Shown: one piece after another, positions 1-10,336 of the stretch | Position numbering within the stretch: position 1 is the first letter of the stretch | How the letters are laid out: every line of letters starts with the position of its first letter | Origin: an uncultured Senegalimassilia sp. | Lineage (GTDB): Bacteria > Actinomycetota > Coriobacteriia > Coriobacteriales > Eggerthellaceae | DNA: 29,235 nucleotides | Reading direction: 5' to 3' | NCBI RefSeq assembly: GCF_934632265.1 | Contig: NZ_CAKTYH010000013.1 | Coordinates: 1 to 29,235, forward strand | Translations under genes and position numbers: made by a program | The notes under the pieces: generated by a model | Databases searched by the model: none | Told to the model about the DNA's origin: nothing | Seen by the model: only the letters and a program-made list of their open reading frames with translations

Positions 1-1
1 T

Positions 2-997
2 GCGGCTTGCTCGTTCTCTCGCGTTTTGGAGCACGGGTATCTGGATATGCCGGGCTTGGATTCCCGCTGCGCAATGGCGGCGAACCGGCTTGAGAGGGCC
101 CTTTCCATGCAACGCATGGAGTGCGAGCGCGCGCATGCTCGCAAGCTGCGCTCCCGCGCATCGTTCGAGAGCACGCATCCCGATGCGTTTCGCAAAGTGG
201 CATGGGGGACGGCGATGCCCGCGACGCCGGCGCCGCCTCGCCTTACCGTGAACCTGTTCGGTCGCTTGGAGGTGAAGGTGGGCGACGCGATGGTCGAATC
301 GGGGCATCTTTCGCGGCAGAAGGTCCGTTCCCTGCTCGCCCTGCTCGTGCTCAACCGCGGGCGCGACGTATCGCGCGATCGCCTGGCCGCGCAGCTCTGG
401 CCCGAGTCGAGCGCGTCGTGCCGGCGAAAGAACTTCTATGCTGCCTGGTCGCAGCTGCGCTCGGCGCTTTCCACGCCCGAGGGCGATTGCCCTTACCTTG
501 TCAGGCATCAAAACGGCGTGTGCATCGAGGCTCGGTTGCTGGCAAGCGACGTCCTCGAGCTCGAGGAGGTGTGCCGCGCGCTGTTATTCAACCGCCCGGG
601 GCGCGGCGGATGGGGGCACCTGTTCGCGCGGGTCGAGGATTCGTTCGCCGACGAGCTCCTGCCGGGCGACGATGGCTGCGATGTCATCGACGGGCTTCGC
701 GTGGATTGCAAGAATCGCCTGGTTGATGCCCTGGTGGCCGCATCGGGGAAGCTGCTTGACTCGGGCGATCCCCGCGAGAGCCTGTGGTTCGCCCGGGCGG
801 CGCTTTCCCGCGATGACTCGCGCGAGGACGTGTACGTGGCGCTTATGCGTGCGCAGATTGCCTCGCTTCAGCGCACCGCGGCGCTGCAAACCTATTTCGC
901 CTGTCGACGGTATCTTGTCGACGACCTGGGCATCGACCCGTCGGCCGAGACCATGCGCCTGTACCGTTCCATCATCGAGGTGGAGGAGCAGGTGTAG
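2..997 (+). CDS. BTAD/winged-helix transcriptional regulator, 5' end outside window
   Basis: The frame is open to the left edge, so the protein probably begins upstream; the first in-window start candidate is TTG at 26. Numbering from that TTG, residues about 72-160 look like an OmpR/SARP-type winged-helix DNA-binding domain (it begins LTVNLFGRLEV and contains RQKVRSLLALLVLNRG and RDRLAAQLWP). Residues about 165-318 look like a bacterial transcriptional activation domain (BTAD), ending in the typical RRYLVDDLGIDPSAETMRLY. Such domains regulate transcription in Actinobacteria and are often the C-terminal part of large multidomain regulators in Coriobacteriia. The Arg-rich 70 residues before the DNA-binding domain are unassigned and fit a linker from a longer protein. 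The stop is TAG. The target genes cannot be read from the sequence. Confidence 0.75.
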   Translation, partial: AACSFSRVLEHGYLDMPGLDSRCAMAANRLERALSMQRMECERAHARKLRSRASFESTHPDAFRKVAWGTAMPATPAPPRLTVNLFGRLEVKVGDAMVESGHLSRQKVRSLLALLVLNRGRDVSRDRLAAQLWPESSASCRRKNFYAAWSQLRSALSTPEGDCPYLVRHQNGVCIEARLLASDVLELEEVCRALLFNRPGRGGWGHLFARVEDSFADELLPGDDGCDVIDGLRVDCKNRLVDALVAASGKLLDSGDPRESLWFARAALSRDDSREDVYVALMRAQIASLQRTAALQTYFACRRYLVDDLGIDPSAETMRLYRSIIEVEEQV

Positions 998-1275
998 GGT
1001 GCTGGGCGCTGCAAGGGCGTGCGGGGGTTGCAGCCTATGCGCTCTTGCGACGCGGGGGCGCTGGCGGAGCCTTTCCGGGACGCGTCCTGGATGTCGCGCG
1101 GTGGGCGATGCCCATATCGCTTCAACGCAAACCCCGCGATAAGCTGCACGGTGCTGCGAAGAAGCTGTGCAAGTCGGTTAATGGAACCTAGCTGATTTGA
1201 GGATATGCTACAGTTAACTGATTAAACGAACCCGCGCCGGCGAACACGGTCGGCGCTGAAAGGAATGGCGCTCAT
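998..1275 (+). other. Intergenic region upstream of secA
   Basis: This 278-bp gap has no convincing coding sequence. No clear terminator follows the regulator. Base composition becomes AT-richer from about 1175 to 1230, where the secA promoter is expected. Confidence 0.6.
1206..1214 (+). promoter_or_regulatory. Candidate extended -10 promoter for secA
   Basis: TGC-TACAGT matches an extended -10 element (4/6 to TATAAT with the upstream TGn). No good -35 is seen 16-18 bp upstream. It lies in the only AT-rich stretch before secA and would give a leader of about 55 nt. Other weak hexamers nearby cannot be excluded. Confidence 0.3.
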
Positions 1276-4086
<2,811 letters not shown>

Positions 4087-4130
4087 CCCGAAGCGGCGTC
4101 TCCGAAGGCGCGAAGAAACTATGCACTCCA

Positions 4131-4159
4131 ACGCCCCGCACGCAAGCGCGGGGCGTTTT
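4131..4159 (+). terminator. Rho-independent terminator of secA
   Basis: A perfect 9-bp GC-rich stem (4131-4139 with 4148-4156) and an 8-nt loop are followed by a T-run that starts inside the stem end. It lies 45 nt after the secA stop and just before the prfB promoter. Confidence 0.88.
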
Positions 4160-4161
4160 GC

Positions 4162-4170
4162 TGGTAGTAT
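4162..4170 (+). promoter_or_regulatory. Extended -10 promoter of prfB, probably giving a leaderless mRNA
   Basis: TGG-TAGTAT is an extended -10 (4/6 to TATAAT). Only 9 nt separate it from the prfB ATG at 4180, so transcription would start at or within a few bases of the start codon. No Shine-Dalgarno fits in that space. The secA terminator just upstream makes a separate promoter likely. Confidence 0.5.
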
Positions 4171-4179
4171 GGAATAACT

Positions 4180-5280
4180 ATGGCAGATAAAGAACTGAAA
4201 GATATCGAGCAGGTTGCCCAGCGCGTCGCCGATGCGCACGGCTTTCTGCATATCGATGATAAAACCGCCCAGCTCACGGCCCTTGATGCGCAGATCGCGC
4301 AAGCGGGCTTTTGGGACGATGCACAGCACGCTCAAACCGTGTCGAAGCAGGCAAGCTCCCTGCGCGATATCATCGATGCGTACAACGCAGCCGTCTCGTT
4401 GCTTGATGACGCGCGCGCCGCGCACGAGCTGGCAGGGGAGGACCCCCTGTTCGCCGAGGAGGTGCAGCAAACCTTGGAGGCGCTCGACGATAAGCTCGAC
4501 GCCCTTGAGGTGGAAAGCTGGTTCTCCGGGCGTTTCGACGACGGCGACTGCATCCTTACCGTCAGCCCAGGCCAGGGCGGCCTTGAGGCGCAGGACTGGA
4601 CCGAGATGCTGTACAACATGTACAGCCGTTACGCGGATTCGAAGGGTTGGAAGGTCAAGGTCCTCGACCTGGTCCCCGGTGCGGAGGCGGTCGGCCTGAA
4701 CAAGGCAACCCTGCAGATCGAGGGGCGTTTGGCGTACGGCATGCTTCGCAGCGAGAACGGCGTGCACCGCCTGGTGCGCATCAGCCCCACCGACGTCAAG
4801 CAGCGCCGCCACACCACGTTCGCTGCCGTCGAGGTGCTTCCCGTGCTCCCCGACGATATCGAGGTCAACCTCGATATGAACGATGTGCGCGTGGACGTGT
4901 ACCGCTCCAGCGGGCCGGGCGGGCAGTGCGTCAACACCACCGACTCCGCCGTTCGCTTGACGCACCTGCCCACGGGCATCGTGGTCACGTGCCAAAACGA
5001 GAAGTCGCAGCTGCAGAACAAGGATGCCGCCATCCGCGTGCTGAAATCCAAGCTCTACGAGATCGAGCAGCAGAAGCGCCGAGACCAGATCGACGAGCTG
5101 CGCGGCGAGCGCATGGAGAACAGCTTCGGCAGCCAGATCCGCAACTACGTGCTCTTCCCGTACCAGCTGGTCAAGGACGTGCGCAGCGGCGTGGAAACCG
5201 GCAACGTGGACGCAGTCCTGGATGGCGACATCGACCAGTTCGTGGTGGGCTACCACAAGTGGCGCGTGTCGCAGGAATAG
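4180..5280 (+). CDS. prfB: Peptide chain release factor 2 (RF2), with variant SPT tripeptide
   Basis: RF2 releases nascent peptides at UAA and UGA codons. The 366-aa protein has the catalytic GGQ at 247-249 (SGPGGQCVNTTDSAVRLTH) and the usual N-terminal helical domain. It is in one frame: the self-regulating +1 frameshift of many bacterial prfB genes is absent, as in Actinobacteria. The stop-codon-reading tripeptide, normally Ser-Pro-Phe, reads S202-P203-T204 here (ISPTDVKQRRHTTF), which combines the RF2 SP- with the terminal Thr of the RF1 PxT motif. The surrounding RRHTTF and absence of an RF1-type PxT support RF2 rather than RF1. The gene's own stop is TAG, which RF2 should not read. It starts a gene series that in other Actinobacteria continues directly with ftsE-ftsX. 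Confidence 0.95.
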   Translation: MADKELKDIEQVAQRVADAHGFLHIDDKTAQLTALDAQIAQAGFWDDAQHAQTVSKQASSLRDIIDAYNAAVSLLDDARAAHELAGEDPLFAEEVQQTLEALDDKLDALEVESWFSGRFDDGDCILTVSPGQGGLEAQDWTEMLYNMYSRYADSKGWKVKVLDLVPGAEAVGLNKATLQIEGRLAYGMLRSENGVHRLVRISPTDVKQRRHTTFAAVEVLPVLPDDIEVNLDMNDVRVDVYRSSGPGGQCVNTTDSAVRLTHLPTGIVVTCQNEKSQLQNKDAAIRVLKSKLYEIEQQKRRDQIDELRGERMENSFGSQIRNYVLFPYQLVKDVRSGVETGNVDAVLDGDIDQFVVGYHKWRVSQE

Positions 5281-5287
5281 CCCCTAT

Positions 5288-5355
5288 GGCGCCTGCGGGC
5301 GCCCGATGCCCGTTCGGGCATCGCCTCCTTGCCGGCGTTGCGCGTCTGCAAGGAG
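5288..5355 (+). other. Three consecutive RNA hairpins after prfB
   Basis: Hairpin 1 pairs 5288-5293 with 5298-5303 (loop TGCG). Hairpin 2 pairs 5304-5311 with 5316-5323 (loop GTTC). Hairpin 3 pairs 5325-5332 (CTCCTTGC) with 5348-5355 (GCAAGGAG). All stems are perfect and adjoin each other with at most one base between. There is no T-run, so this is not a classical terminator. It may be an mRNA 3' end or processing structure for prfB, or a leader element for the transketolase genes. Confidence 0.45.
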
Positions 5356-5360
5356 CTGTC

Positions 5361-5375
5361 ATGATATGGCGATAG
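5361..5375 (+). other. Possible 4-codon minicistron (M-I-W-R)
   Basis: A perfect AAGGAG (5350-5355) stands 5 nt before ATG ATA TGG CGA TAG. The AAGGAG is the 3' arm of the third hairpin (5325-5355) and would be hidden when that hairpin forms. It may be chance; an ORF this short cannot be judged by codon statistics. Confidence 0.15.
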
Positions 5376-5439
5376 CGGGATGCGGGCAGCCGTGTTCCCT
5401 GTTGATAGTGAAAGCGTCAAAACGACGAAAGGACAAGCA

Positions 5440-6267
5440 ATGACCGAGCTTGAGCAGCGGGCATGCGATATGCGCATCGATATCGTGCGCATGATCGCCG
5501 AGGCGGGAAGCGGACATCCCGGCGGCTCGCTTTCGTGCACCGACATCCTCACCGCGCTGTATTTCGGCGGCGTGATGGATCATGATCCGGAGCAGCCGAA
5601 ATGGGAGGACCGCGACCGGTTCATCCTGGCGAAGGGCCATGCGGCGCCCGCCCTGTACGCGGCGCTCGCGCATGCCGGCTACTTCCCGCGCGAGGAGCTC
5701 AAGACGCTGCGCAAGCTGGGCACGCGTCTGCAGGGTCATCCCGACTGCAACCTGTGCCCGGGCGTCGAGGTTTCCACCGGCTCGCTCGGCCAGGGCCTGT
5801 CCATCGCCGCCGGCGCTGCTGCCGGCCTGAAGCTGGCGGGCAAGCCGCAGCGCGTGTTCTGCCTGCTCGGCGACGGCGAGTGCGAGGAGGGCCAGGTGTG
5901 GGAGGCCGCCATGTGGGCCGCCCATGAGAACCTGGACAACCTGGTTGCCATCGTCGACCGCAACCACCTGCAGATCGACGGCGACACCGCCGACGTGTGC
6001 GATCCCGGCGACATGTGCGCCAAGTTCTCCGCGTTCGGCTGGGAGGCCAGCCAGGTGGACGGCCACGACATCGATGCGCTCATCGAGGCTCTGAACGCCG
6101 CCGAGCGCGCCGCTGACGGTCGCCCGCATGTCCTGGTGGCCAACACCATCAAGGGCCGCGGCGTGTCGTTCATGGAAAACCAGGCAGGCTGGCACGGCAA
6201 GGCGCCCAATGCCGAGCAGACCGAGCAGGCGGTGGCCGAGCTCGAGGCCGCACGTAAGGAGGCATAA
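5440..6267 (+). CDS. tktN: Transketolase, N-terminal (TPP-binding) subunit
   Basis: Transketolase moves two-carbon ketol units between sugar phosphates in the non-oxidative pentose phosphate pathway. Here the enzyme is split in two genes; this 275-aa chain is the thiamine-diphosphate pyrophosphate-binding half. Visible features are GSGHPGGSLS with H26, LAKGHAAPALY with H67, STGSLGQGLS around 112-121, and the TPP motif GDGECEEG (144-151) followed by IVDRN near 171-175. The start is ATG 5440, with AAAGGA at 5428-5433 spaced 6 nt; upstream in-frame codons have no ribosome binding site. The gene ends TAA three bases before the partner gene, whose Shine-Dalgarno lies inside this gene's last codons, so the two are translationally coupled. 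Confidence 0.95.
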   Translation: MTELEQRACDMRIDIVRMIAEAGSGHPGGSLSCTDILTALYFGGVMDHDPEQPKWEDRDRFILAKGHAAPALYAALAHAGYFPREELKTLRKLGTRLQGHPDCNLCPGVEVSTGSLGQGLSIAAGAAAGLKLAGKPQRVFCLLGDGECEEGQVWEAAMWAAHENLDNLVAIVDRNHLQIDGDTADVCDPGDMCAKFSAFGWEASQVDGHDIDALIEALNAAERAADGRPHVLVANTIKGRGVSFMENQAGWHGKAPNAEQTEQAVAELEAARKEA

Positions 6268-6270
6268 GCG

Positions 6271-7236
6271 ATGGTTACGCTTGCAAATGCAGAACAGTCC
6301 CAGGTCAAGCGCGCCACGCGCGCGGCATATGGCGTCACGCTGGCAGAGCTCGCCGGCGAGGGCATGCCCATCGTCGCCGTCGACGCCGACCTGACCGGGT
6401 CCACCACCACGGCCAAGTTCGCGAAGGCCGGCTACGCCGACCGTCTGTTCAACTGCGGCATCGCCGAGCAGAACATGATCGACGTGGCCGCAGGTCTGGC
6501 AACCACCGGCAACATCGCGTTCACCGGCAGCTTCGCCGTGTTCGGCACCGGCCGCGCCTACGACCAGATCCGCAACACCGTGTGCTATTCCGACCTGAAC
6601 GTCAAGATCGCCCCTACGCATGCCGGCGTGTCCGTGGGTCCCGACGGCGGCAGCCACCAGATGCTCGAGGACATCTCGCTTATGGCGGGCCTTCCGCATA
6701 TGCGCGTGCTCGTGCCGGCCGATTATGCGGCCGCCGTTGCCGCCATCCGCCTGGCCGCCGAAACGCCAGGTCCGGTGTATGTGCGCATGGGCCGCGCCAG
6801 CGTGCCGGCCGTGTACGCCGACGGCGTCGAGCTTGAGCTCGGCCGCGCCTACACGCTGCGCGAGGGCTCCGATGTCACCATCGTTGCCTGCGGCGTAGAG
6901 GTCGAGCAGGCCCTGGCCGCCGCCGACGAGCTTGCCGCCGAGGGCGTGTCCGCCGAGGTCATCGACGCGTTCTCCGTCAAGCCCCTCGATCGCGCAACCA
7001 TCGTCGCCTCCGCTCGCAAGACCGGTCGCGTGGTCGTCGCCGAGGAGCACAGCATCCACGGCGGCCTGGGCACGGCCGTGTCGCGCGCGCTTGCCGAGGA
7101 GTGCCCGGTCCCCATGCGCTTCGTGGGCATGGACGACCGTTTCGGCAAATCCGGCGAGTTCGAGGAGCTTATGGCGTACTTCGGCCTGGATTCCAAGGCG
7201 ATTGTCAAAGCTGTGAAAAGCCTCACGCTCAAGTAG
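6271..7236 (+). CDS. tktC: Transketolase, C-terminal subunit
   Basis: This is the partner of the preceding gene: the pyrimidine-binding and C-terminal domains of a split transketolase (321 aa). The catalytic Glu that activates the TPP aminopyrimidine is E66 in CGIAEQNM. THAGVSVGPDGGSHQMLED (116-134) matches the substrate-binding loop of transketolases. The start is ATG 6271 with an excellent AAGGAGG (6256-6262) 8 nt upstream, embedded in the end of the N-terminal subunit gene. Split transketolases occur in archaea, Clostridia and some Actinobacteria. A 1-deoxyxylulose-5-phosphate synthase is unlikely, because that enzyme is a single chain of about 620 residues. The stop is TAG. Confidence 0.95.
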   Translation: MVTLANAEQSQVKRATRAAYGVTLAELAGEGMPIVAVDADLTGSTTTAKFAKAGYADRLFNCGIAEQNMIDVAAGLATTGNIAFTGSFAVFGTGRAYDQIRNTVCYSDLNVKIAPTHAGVSVGPDGGSHQMLEDISLMAGLPHMRVLVPADYAAAVAAIRLAAETPGPVYVRMGRASVPAVYADGVELELGRAYTLREGSDVTIVACGVEVEQALAAADELAAEGVSAEVIDAFSVKPLDRATIVASARKTGRVVVAEEHSIHGGLGTAVSRALAEECPVPMRFVGMDDRFGKSGEFEELMAYFGLDSKAIVKAVKSLTLK

Positions 7237-7242
7237 GGCATC

Positions 7243-7251
7243 TGATAGAAT
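7243..7251 (+). promoter_or_regulatory. Extended -10 promoter of ftsE
   Basis: TGA-TAGAAT (5/6 to TATAAT with a perfect TGn) starts 6 nt after the tktC stop. It would start transcription near 7258, about 35 nt before the ftsE GTG. No clear -35 is visible. Read-through from tktC is also possible. Confidence 0.5.
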
Positions 7252-7292
7252 CGTCTTCGTCTCAGTACATCACTATATGAATGGAGCAAACT

Positions 7293-8135
7293 GTGACGAA
7301 CGACATGAGCCATGCGGCTCCCGTGCGCCCGCAAAGGCGCGCAGGCGCCCATGCTGCGCCGCCGCGGCAGGTGACATCCCAGCTGTCCGCGTCGCTTCCC
7401 ACGCTTGAGATCGAAGATACTCCGCAGCAGTCGGGTACGCCCGTCATCACGTTCGACCACGTGACCAAGGTGTACCCGGCTCAGCCTAACAAGCCGGCCC
7501 TCAACGATGTCTCCCTGCAGATCTTCGCAGGCGAGTTCGTGTTCTTGGTCGGTCATTCCGGTTCCGGCAAAACCACCTTCATCCGCATGCTCATCCGCGA
7601 GGTCAAGCCCACGCAGGGCCACATCTACATCGCCGATGAGGATCTTGCGAACATGCGCAACTGGCGCGTGCCCTATCTGCGCCGCAACATCGGCTGCGTT
7701 TTCCAGGACTTCAAGCTGCTGCCGAACAAAACCGTGTTCGAGAACGTCGCGTTCGCGCTCGAGGTAATCGGCAAGTCCCGCCACGTCATCAAGACGCAGG
7801 TGCCCGAGGTGCTGCGTCTGGTCGGCCTGCAGGACAAGCTCAACAAGCGCCCCGATCAGCTTTCCGGCGGCGAGCAGCAGCGCGTGTCCATCGCACGCGC
7901 CATCGTGAACCGTCCTCCCATCCTCATCTGCGACGAGCCCACGGGCAACCTTGACCCGCAAACCTCCCGCGGCATCATGGACCTGCTCGAGCGCATCAAC
8001 CGCACCGGCACCACGGTGGTCGTGGCAACCCATGATCGCGAGATGGTGGACAACATGCGTCGCCGCGTCATCGCGCTCGATCGCGGCAACCTGACGCGCG
8101 ATCAAGATCGAGGGGTGTACGGTTTCGATGTCTAG
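7293..8135 (+). CDS. ftsE: FtsE cell-division ABC ATPase with N-terminal extension
   Basis: FtsE is the ATPase of the FtsEX complex, which sits at the divisome and switches on periplasmic or wall-bound peptidoglycan hydrolases. The ABC core shows Walker A GHSGSGKT (87-94), signature LSGGEQQ (190-196), and Walker B ILICDEP with catalytic E215. The start is taken as GTG 7293 because GGAG (7283-7286) sits 6 nt upstream; the in-frame ATG 7281 has no ribosome binding site and would add 4 residues. The protein (280 aa) is about 50 residues longer than the roughly 225-aa family norm: residues 1-48 are rich in Ala, Pro, Gln and Arg, look disordered, and precede the first strand ([11 protein letters not shown]). 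It overlaps ftsX by 8 bp. Confidence 0.95.
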   Translation: MTNDMSHAAPVRPQRRAGAHAAPPRQVTSQLSASLPTLEIEDTPQQSGTPVITFDHVTKVYPAQPNKPALNDVSLQIFAGEFVFLVGHSGSGKTTFIRMLIREVKPTQGHIYIADEDLANMRNWRVPYLRRNIGCVFQDFKLLPNKTVFENVAFALEVIGKSRHVIKTQVPEVLRLVGLQDKLNKRPDQLSGGEQQRVSIARAIVNRPPILICDEPTGNLDPQTSRGIMDLLERINRTGTTVVVATHDREMVDNMRRRVIALDRGNLTRDQDRGVYGFDV

Positions 8136-9036
8136 TTTCTTCTATTTCCTCAAAGAGTCGCTGACCGGCTTCACGCGCAACCTTTCCACTGCGCTCGGCT
8201 CCATCGTCACCATCTTCCTGTCGTTGCTCATCATCGGCATCTTCTTGGTGGGCGGTTCGGTGGTCAACAACGTGGTGAAGTCCGTGGAGCAAGAGGTCAA
8301 CATCACGGTTTGGATCTCCGACAGCGCCTCCAGCTCCGATGTGCAGTCGCTGCAATCCGAGATCAAGTCCATGTCGTCGGTCGCCAACGTCAGCTACACC
8401 GATAAGGAGCAGGCGCTTGAGAATTTCAAGGCGTCCTCCAGCTCCGACATCGCCGAGTCGCTTGATGGGCAGAACCCGCTGCCGGCTTCCATCGATGTCG
8501 AGCTGTCCGACCCGAAGATGGTCGAGGATGTTGCCGCCCAGATCGAGGCCAACAAAACGTTCCAGAAGATCTGCGACAACCCCTCCGACCCCTCTGATTC
8601 GCTGCGTTACGGCGAGAAGACGGTCGACCGCCTGTTCCAGCTGACCAGCTATGTGCGCGTCATCGGCGTGGCCTTGGTGGGCTTGCTCATCTTCATCGCG
8701 TTGGTGTTCATCAACAACACCATCCGCTTGGCTATTCTGGCCCGTCGCAAGGAGATCGCCATCATGCGCTTGGTCGGCGCCTCCAACGGGTTCATCCGCG
8801 GGCCCTTCCTGATGGAGGGCGCGCTGCACGCCATCGTCGGCGCCGCGCTTGCCATCGGCACCTTGGAGGTCCTGCGCAATGTGGCCATGCCTAAGCTGCA
8901 GGAAGCCCTCACGTGGCTGCCTATCGACCTTTCCGCTGGCACGTTCGCTATGTTCTATGTGATGCTTGCGGTGTTCGGTCTGGTCATCGGCTTGATCGGC
9001 TCGGCTTTCGCCATGCGCCGTTATCTGAAGGTGTAG
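8128..9036 (+). CDS. ftsX: FtsX cell-division membrane protein
   Basis: FtsX is the membrane partner of FtsE; its outer loop binds and activates a peptidoglycan hydrolase. The 302-aa protein shows the family layout: a short cytoplasmic N-terminus, TM1 about 22-44, a large extracytoplasmic domain about 45-172, TM2 about 175-197, a cytoplasmic loop containing [16 protein letters not shown] (203-219), TM3 about 227-247 and TM4 about 272-295. Its ATG lies inside the last codons of ftsE with GAGGGG (8110-8115) upstream, so the pair should be co-translated. The extracellular part is rich in Ser, Asp and Glu. The stop is TAG. No NlpC/P60 or CHAP hydrolase gene follows in this window; an S41 protease gene comes next. 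Confidence 0.95.
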   Translation: MSSFFYFLKESLTGFTRNLSTALGSIVTIFLSLLIIGIFLVGGSVVNNVVKSVEQEVNITVWISDSASSSDVQSLQSEIKSMSSVANVSYTDKEQALENFKASSSSDIAESLDGQNPLPASIDVELSDPKMVEDVAAQIEANKTFQKICDNPSDPSDSLRYGEKTVDRLFQLTSYVRVIGVALVGLLIFIALVFINNTIRLAILARRKEIAIMRLVGASNGFIRGPFLMEGALHAIVGAALAIGTLEVLRNVAMPKLQEALTWLPIDLSAGTFAMFYVMLAVFGLVIGLIGSAFAMRRYLKV

Positions 9037-9052
9037 CGCTTGAGGAGCATGC

Positions 9053-10336
9053 ATGCCAAGGCATACCGATAAACTTGCCAACATGGCGGCGTCCGCGCGA
9101 AAGGCGCGGGCCCGCAACATAAAGCTGGCGAAGCTGTTCAGCTTGATCATCGTCGTAGCCGCCGCATTTGTCGGCGGCTTCGCCGTTCGCGGAGATGTGG
9201 ATCTGCTCGATGCGCTGGGCCTCACGCAGCTCACGGGCACCCAGGACGCGAAGGCGAAGGCCGCGCAAACCCAGCAAACCTACAACTCATTGGCTGCTCG
9301 CGTGGGCGAGGTGGAAGGCATCGTCAACAAGGACAGCCTTGATTCCTACGACCTGGACACCGCAACCACCAAGATGTTGGATGCGTTCGCCGTGTCTACG
9401 CAGGACCCGTATCTGCGCTATTACGACGCAAGCCGCTTCGCCGCCACGTCCTCCGATGCCTCCGATAACGGCGGCGGCATCGGCGTGCTGTTCAACGAGT
9501 ACAACGGCAGCGCCTATGCGGTCGACGTGTTCGAGGGGTCGCCGGCGCAGATGGCCGATGTCCAACCTAACGATGTCGTGGTATCCATCGACGGCGACCG
9601 CAGCCATGCGTGGACCGCTTCCGAGGTGACTCAGGCGCTCAAGCGCGATCAAGGATCTCAGGTCGTCATCACCTGGAGGCGCGCCTCCTCCCTCGACGAC
9701 ACCAAGGGCACCGAGTTCACCACCACGCTCACCGTTACCGATCAAACGGTCAAAAACGTCACCACCGAGCTTACCAACAACGTCGGTTACATCCAGCTGA
9801 AGCAGATCACGCAAAATTCCGCGCAGCTGGTGCGTCAGGCTATCGTCGACCTTGACTCGCGAGGCGCCCAATCGTATGTCTTGGATCTGCGCGACAATCC
9901 CGGCGGCTACCTTACGCAAGCCGTGGACATCTCCAGCTACTTCATCAAGAGCGGCACCATCGTGCGCATCACCACGAAAAGCTCGGACGAGACCACGAAA
10001 AACGCCACGGGTGATGTGCTCACCGACAAGCCGCTGGTGGTGCTGGTCAACGGCAACACTTCCTCTTCGGCTGAGGTGATCGCCGCGTCGTTGAAGGACA
10101 ACGAGCGCGCTACCATCGTGGGCACCACCACGCTTGGCAAGGGGTCGGTGCAGGTTACCCATGAGCTCACGTTCGGCGGCGCATTGCGCTACACCGCCGC
10201 GTACTACAAGAGCCCCCTTGATCATGATATCGACGGGCTCGGCATCAACCCCGACATCTCCATCGGGCTTTCCGGCGATGACGACAATCAAAAATCGTTT
10301 GCCATGGAAACCGCCCAGTCCATGGTGCGTGAGTAG
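9053..10336 (+). CDS. Membrane-anchored S41 (C-terminal processing) peptidase with PDZ domain
   Basis: CtpA/Prc-type serine proteases cut exported proteins near their C-termini, often cell-wall hydrolases or their regulators. Order: a basic N-terminus, one TM helix (about 27-45), a helical segment, PDZ (about 141-211, starting GGGIGVLFNEY), and the S41 core with DLRDNPGGYL (278-287). The Ser-Lys dyad is S338 in TSSSAEV and K363 in LGKGSVQ, with the 25-residue spacing of Prc. The 427-aa length is normal for the CtpA/CtpB type. The start is ATG 9053 with GAGGAG (9042-9047) 5 nt upstream; the ATG at 9049 is out of frame. It lies 16 bp after ftsX in the same operon, consistent with a role in wall hydrolase control, but the substrate is not known. 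Stop TAG. Confidence 0.93.
   Translation: MPRHTDKLANMAASARKARARNIKLAKLFSLIIVVAAAFVGGFAVRGDVDLLDALGLTQLTGTQDAKAKAAQTQQTYNSLAARVGEVEGIVNKDSLDSYDLDTATTKMLDAFAVSTQDPYLRYYDASRFAATSSDASDNGGGIGVLFNEYNGSAYAVDVFEGSPAQMADVQPNDVVVSIDGDRSHAWTASEVTQALKRDQGSQVVITWRRASSLDDTKGTEFTTTLTVTDQTVKNVTTELTNNVGYIQLKQITQNSAQLVRQAIVDLDSRGAQSYVLDLRDNPGGYLTQAVDISSYFIKSGTIVRITTKSSDETTKNATGDVLTDKPLVVLVNGNTSSSAEVIAASLKDNERATIVGTTTLGKGSVQVTHELTFGGALRYTAAYYKSPLDHDIDGLGINPDISIGLSGDDDNQKSFAMETAQSMVRE

Noticed and set aside
4180..4270. Programmed +1 frameshift in prfB
   Set aside because: No CTTTGA-type site or internal stop is present; the gene is open from ATG to TAG in one frame.
5359..7059. A 566-codon minus-strand frame over the transketolase genes
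   Set aside because: Antisense shadow of two certain genes, and it also crosses the structured prfB-tkt spacer.
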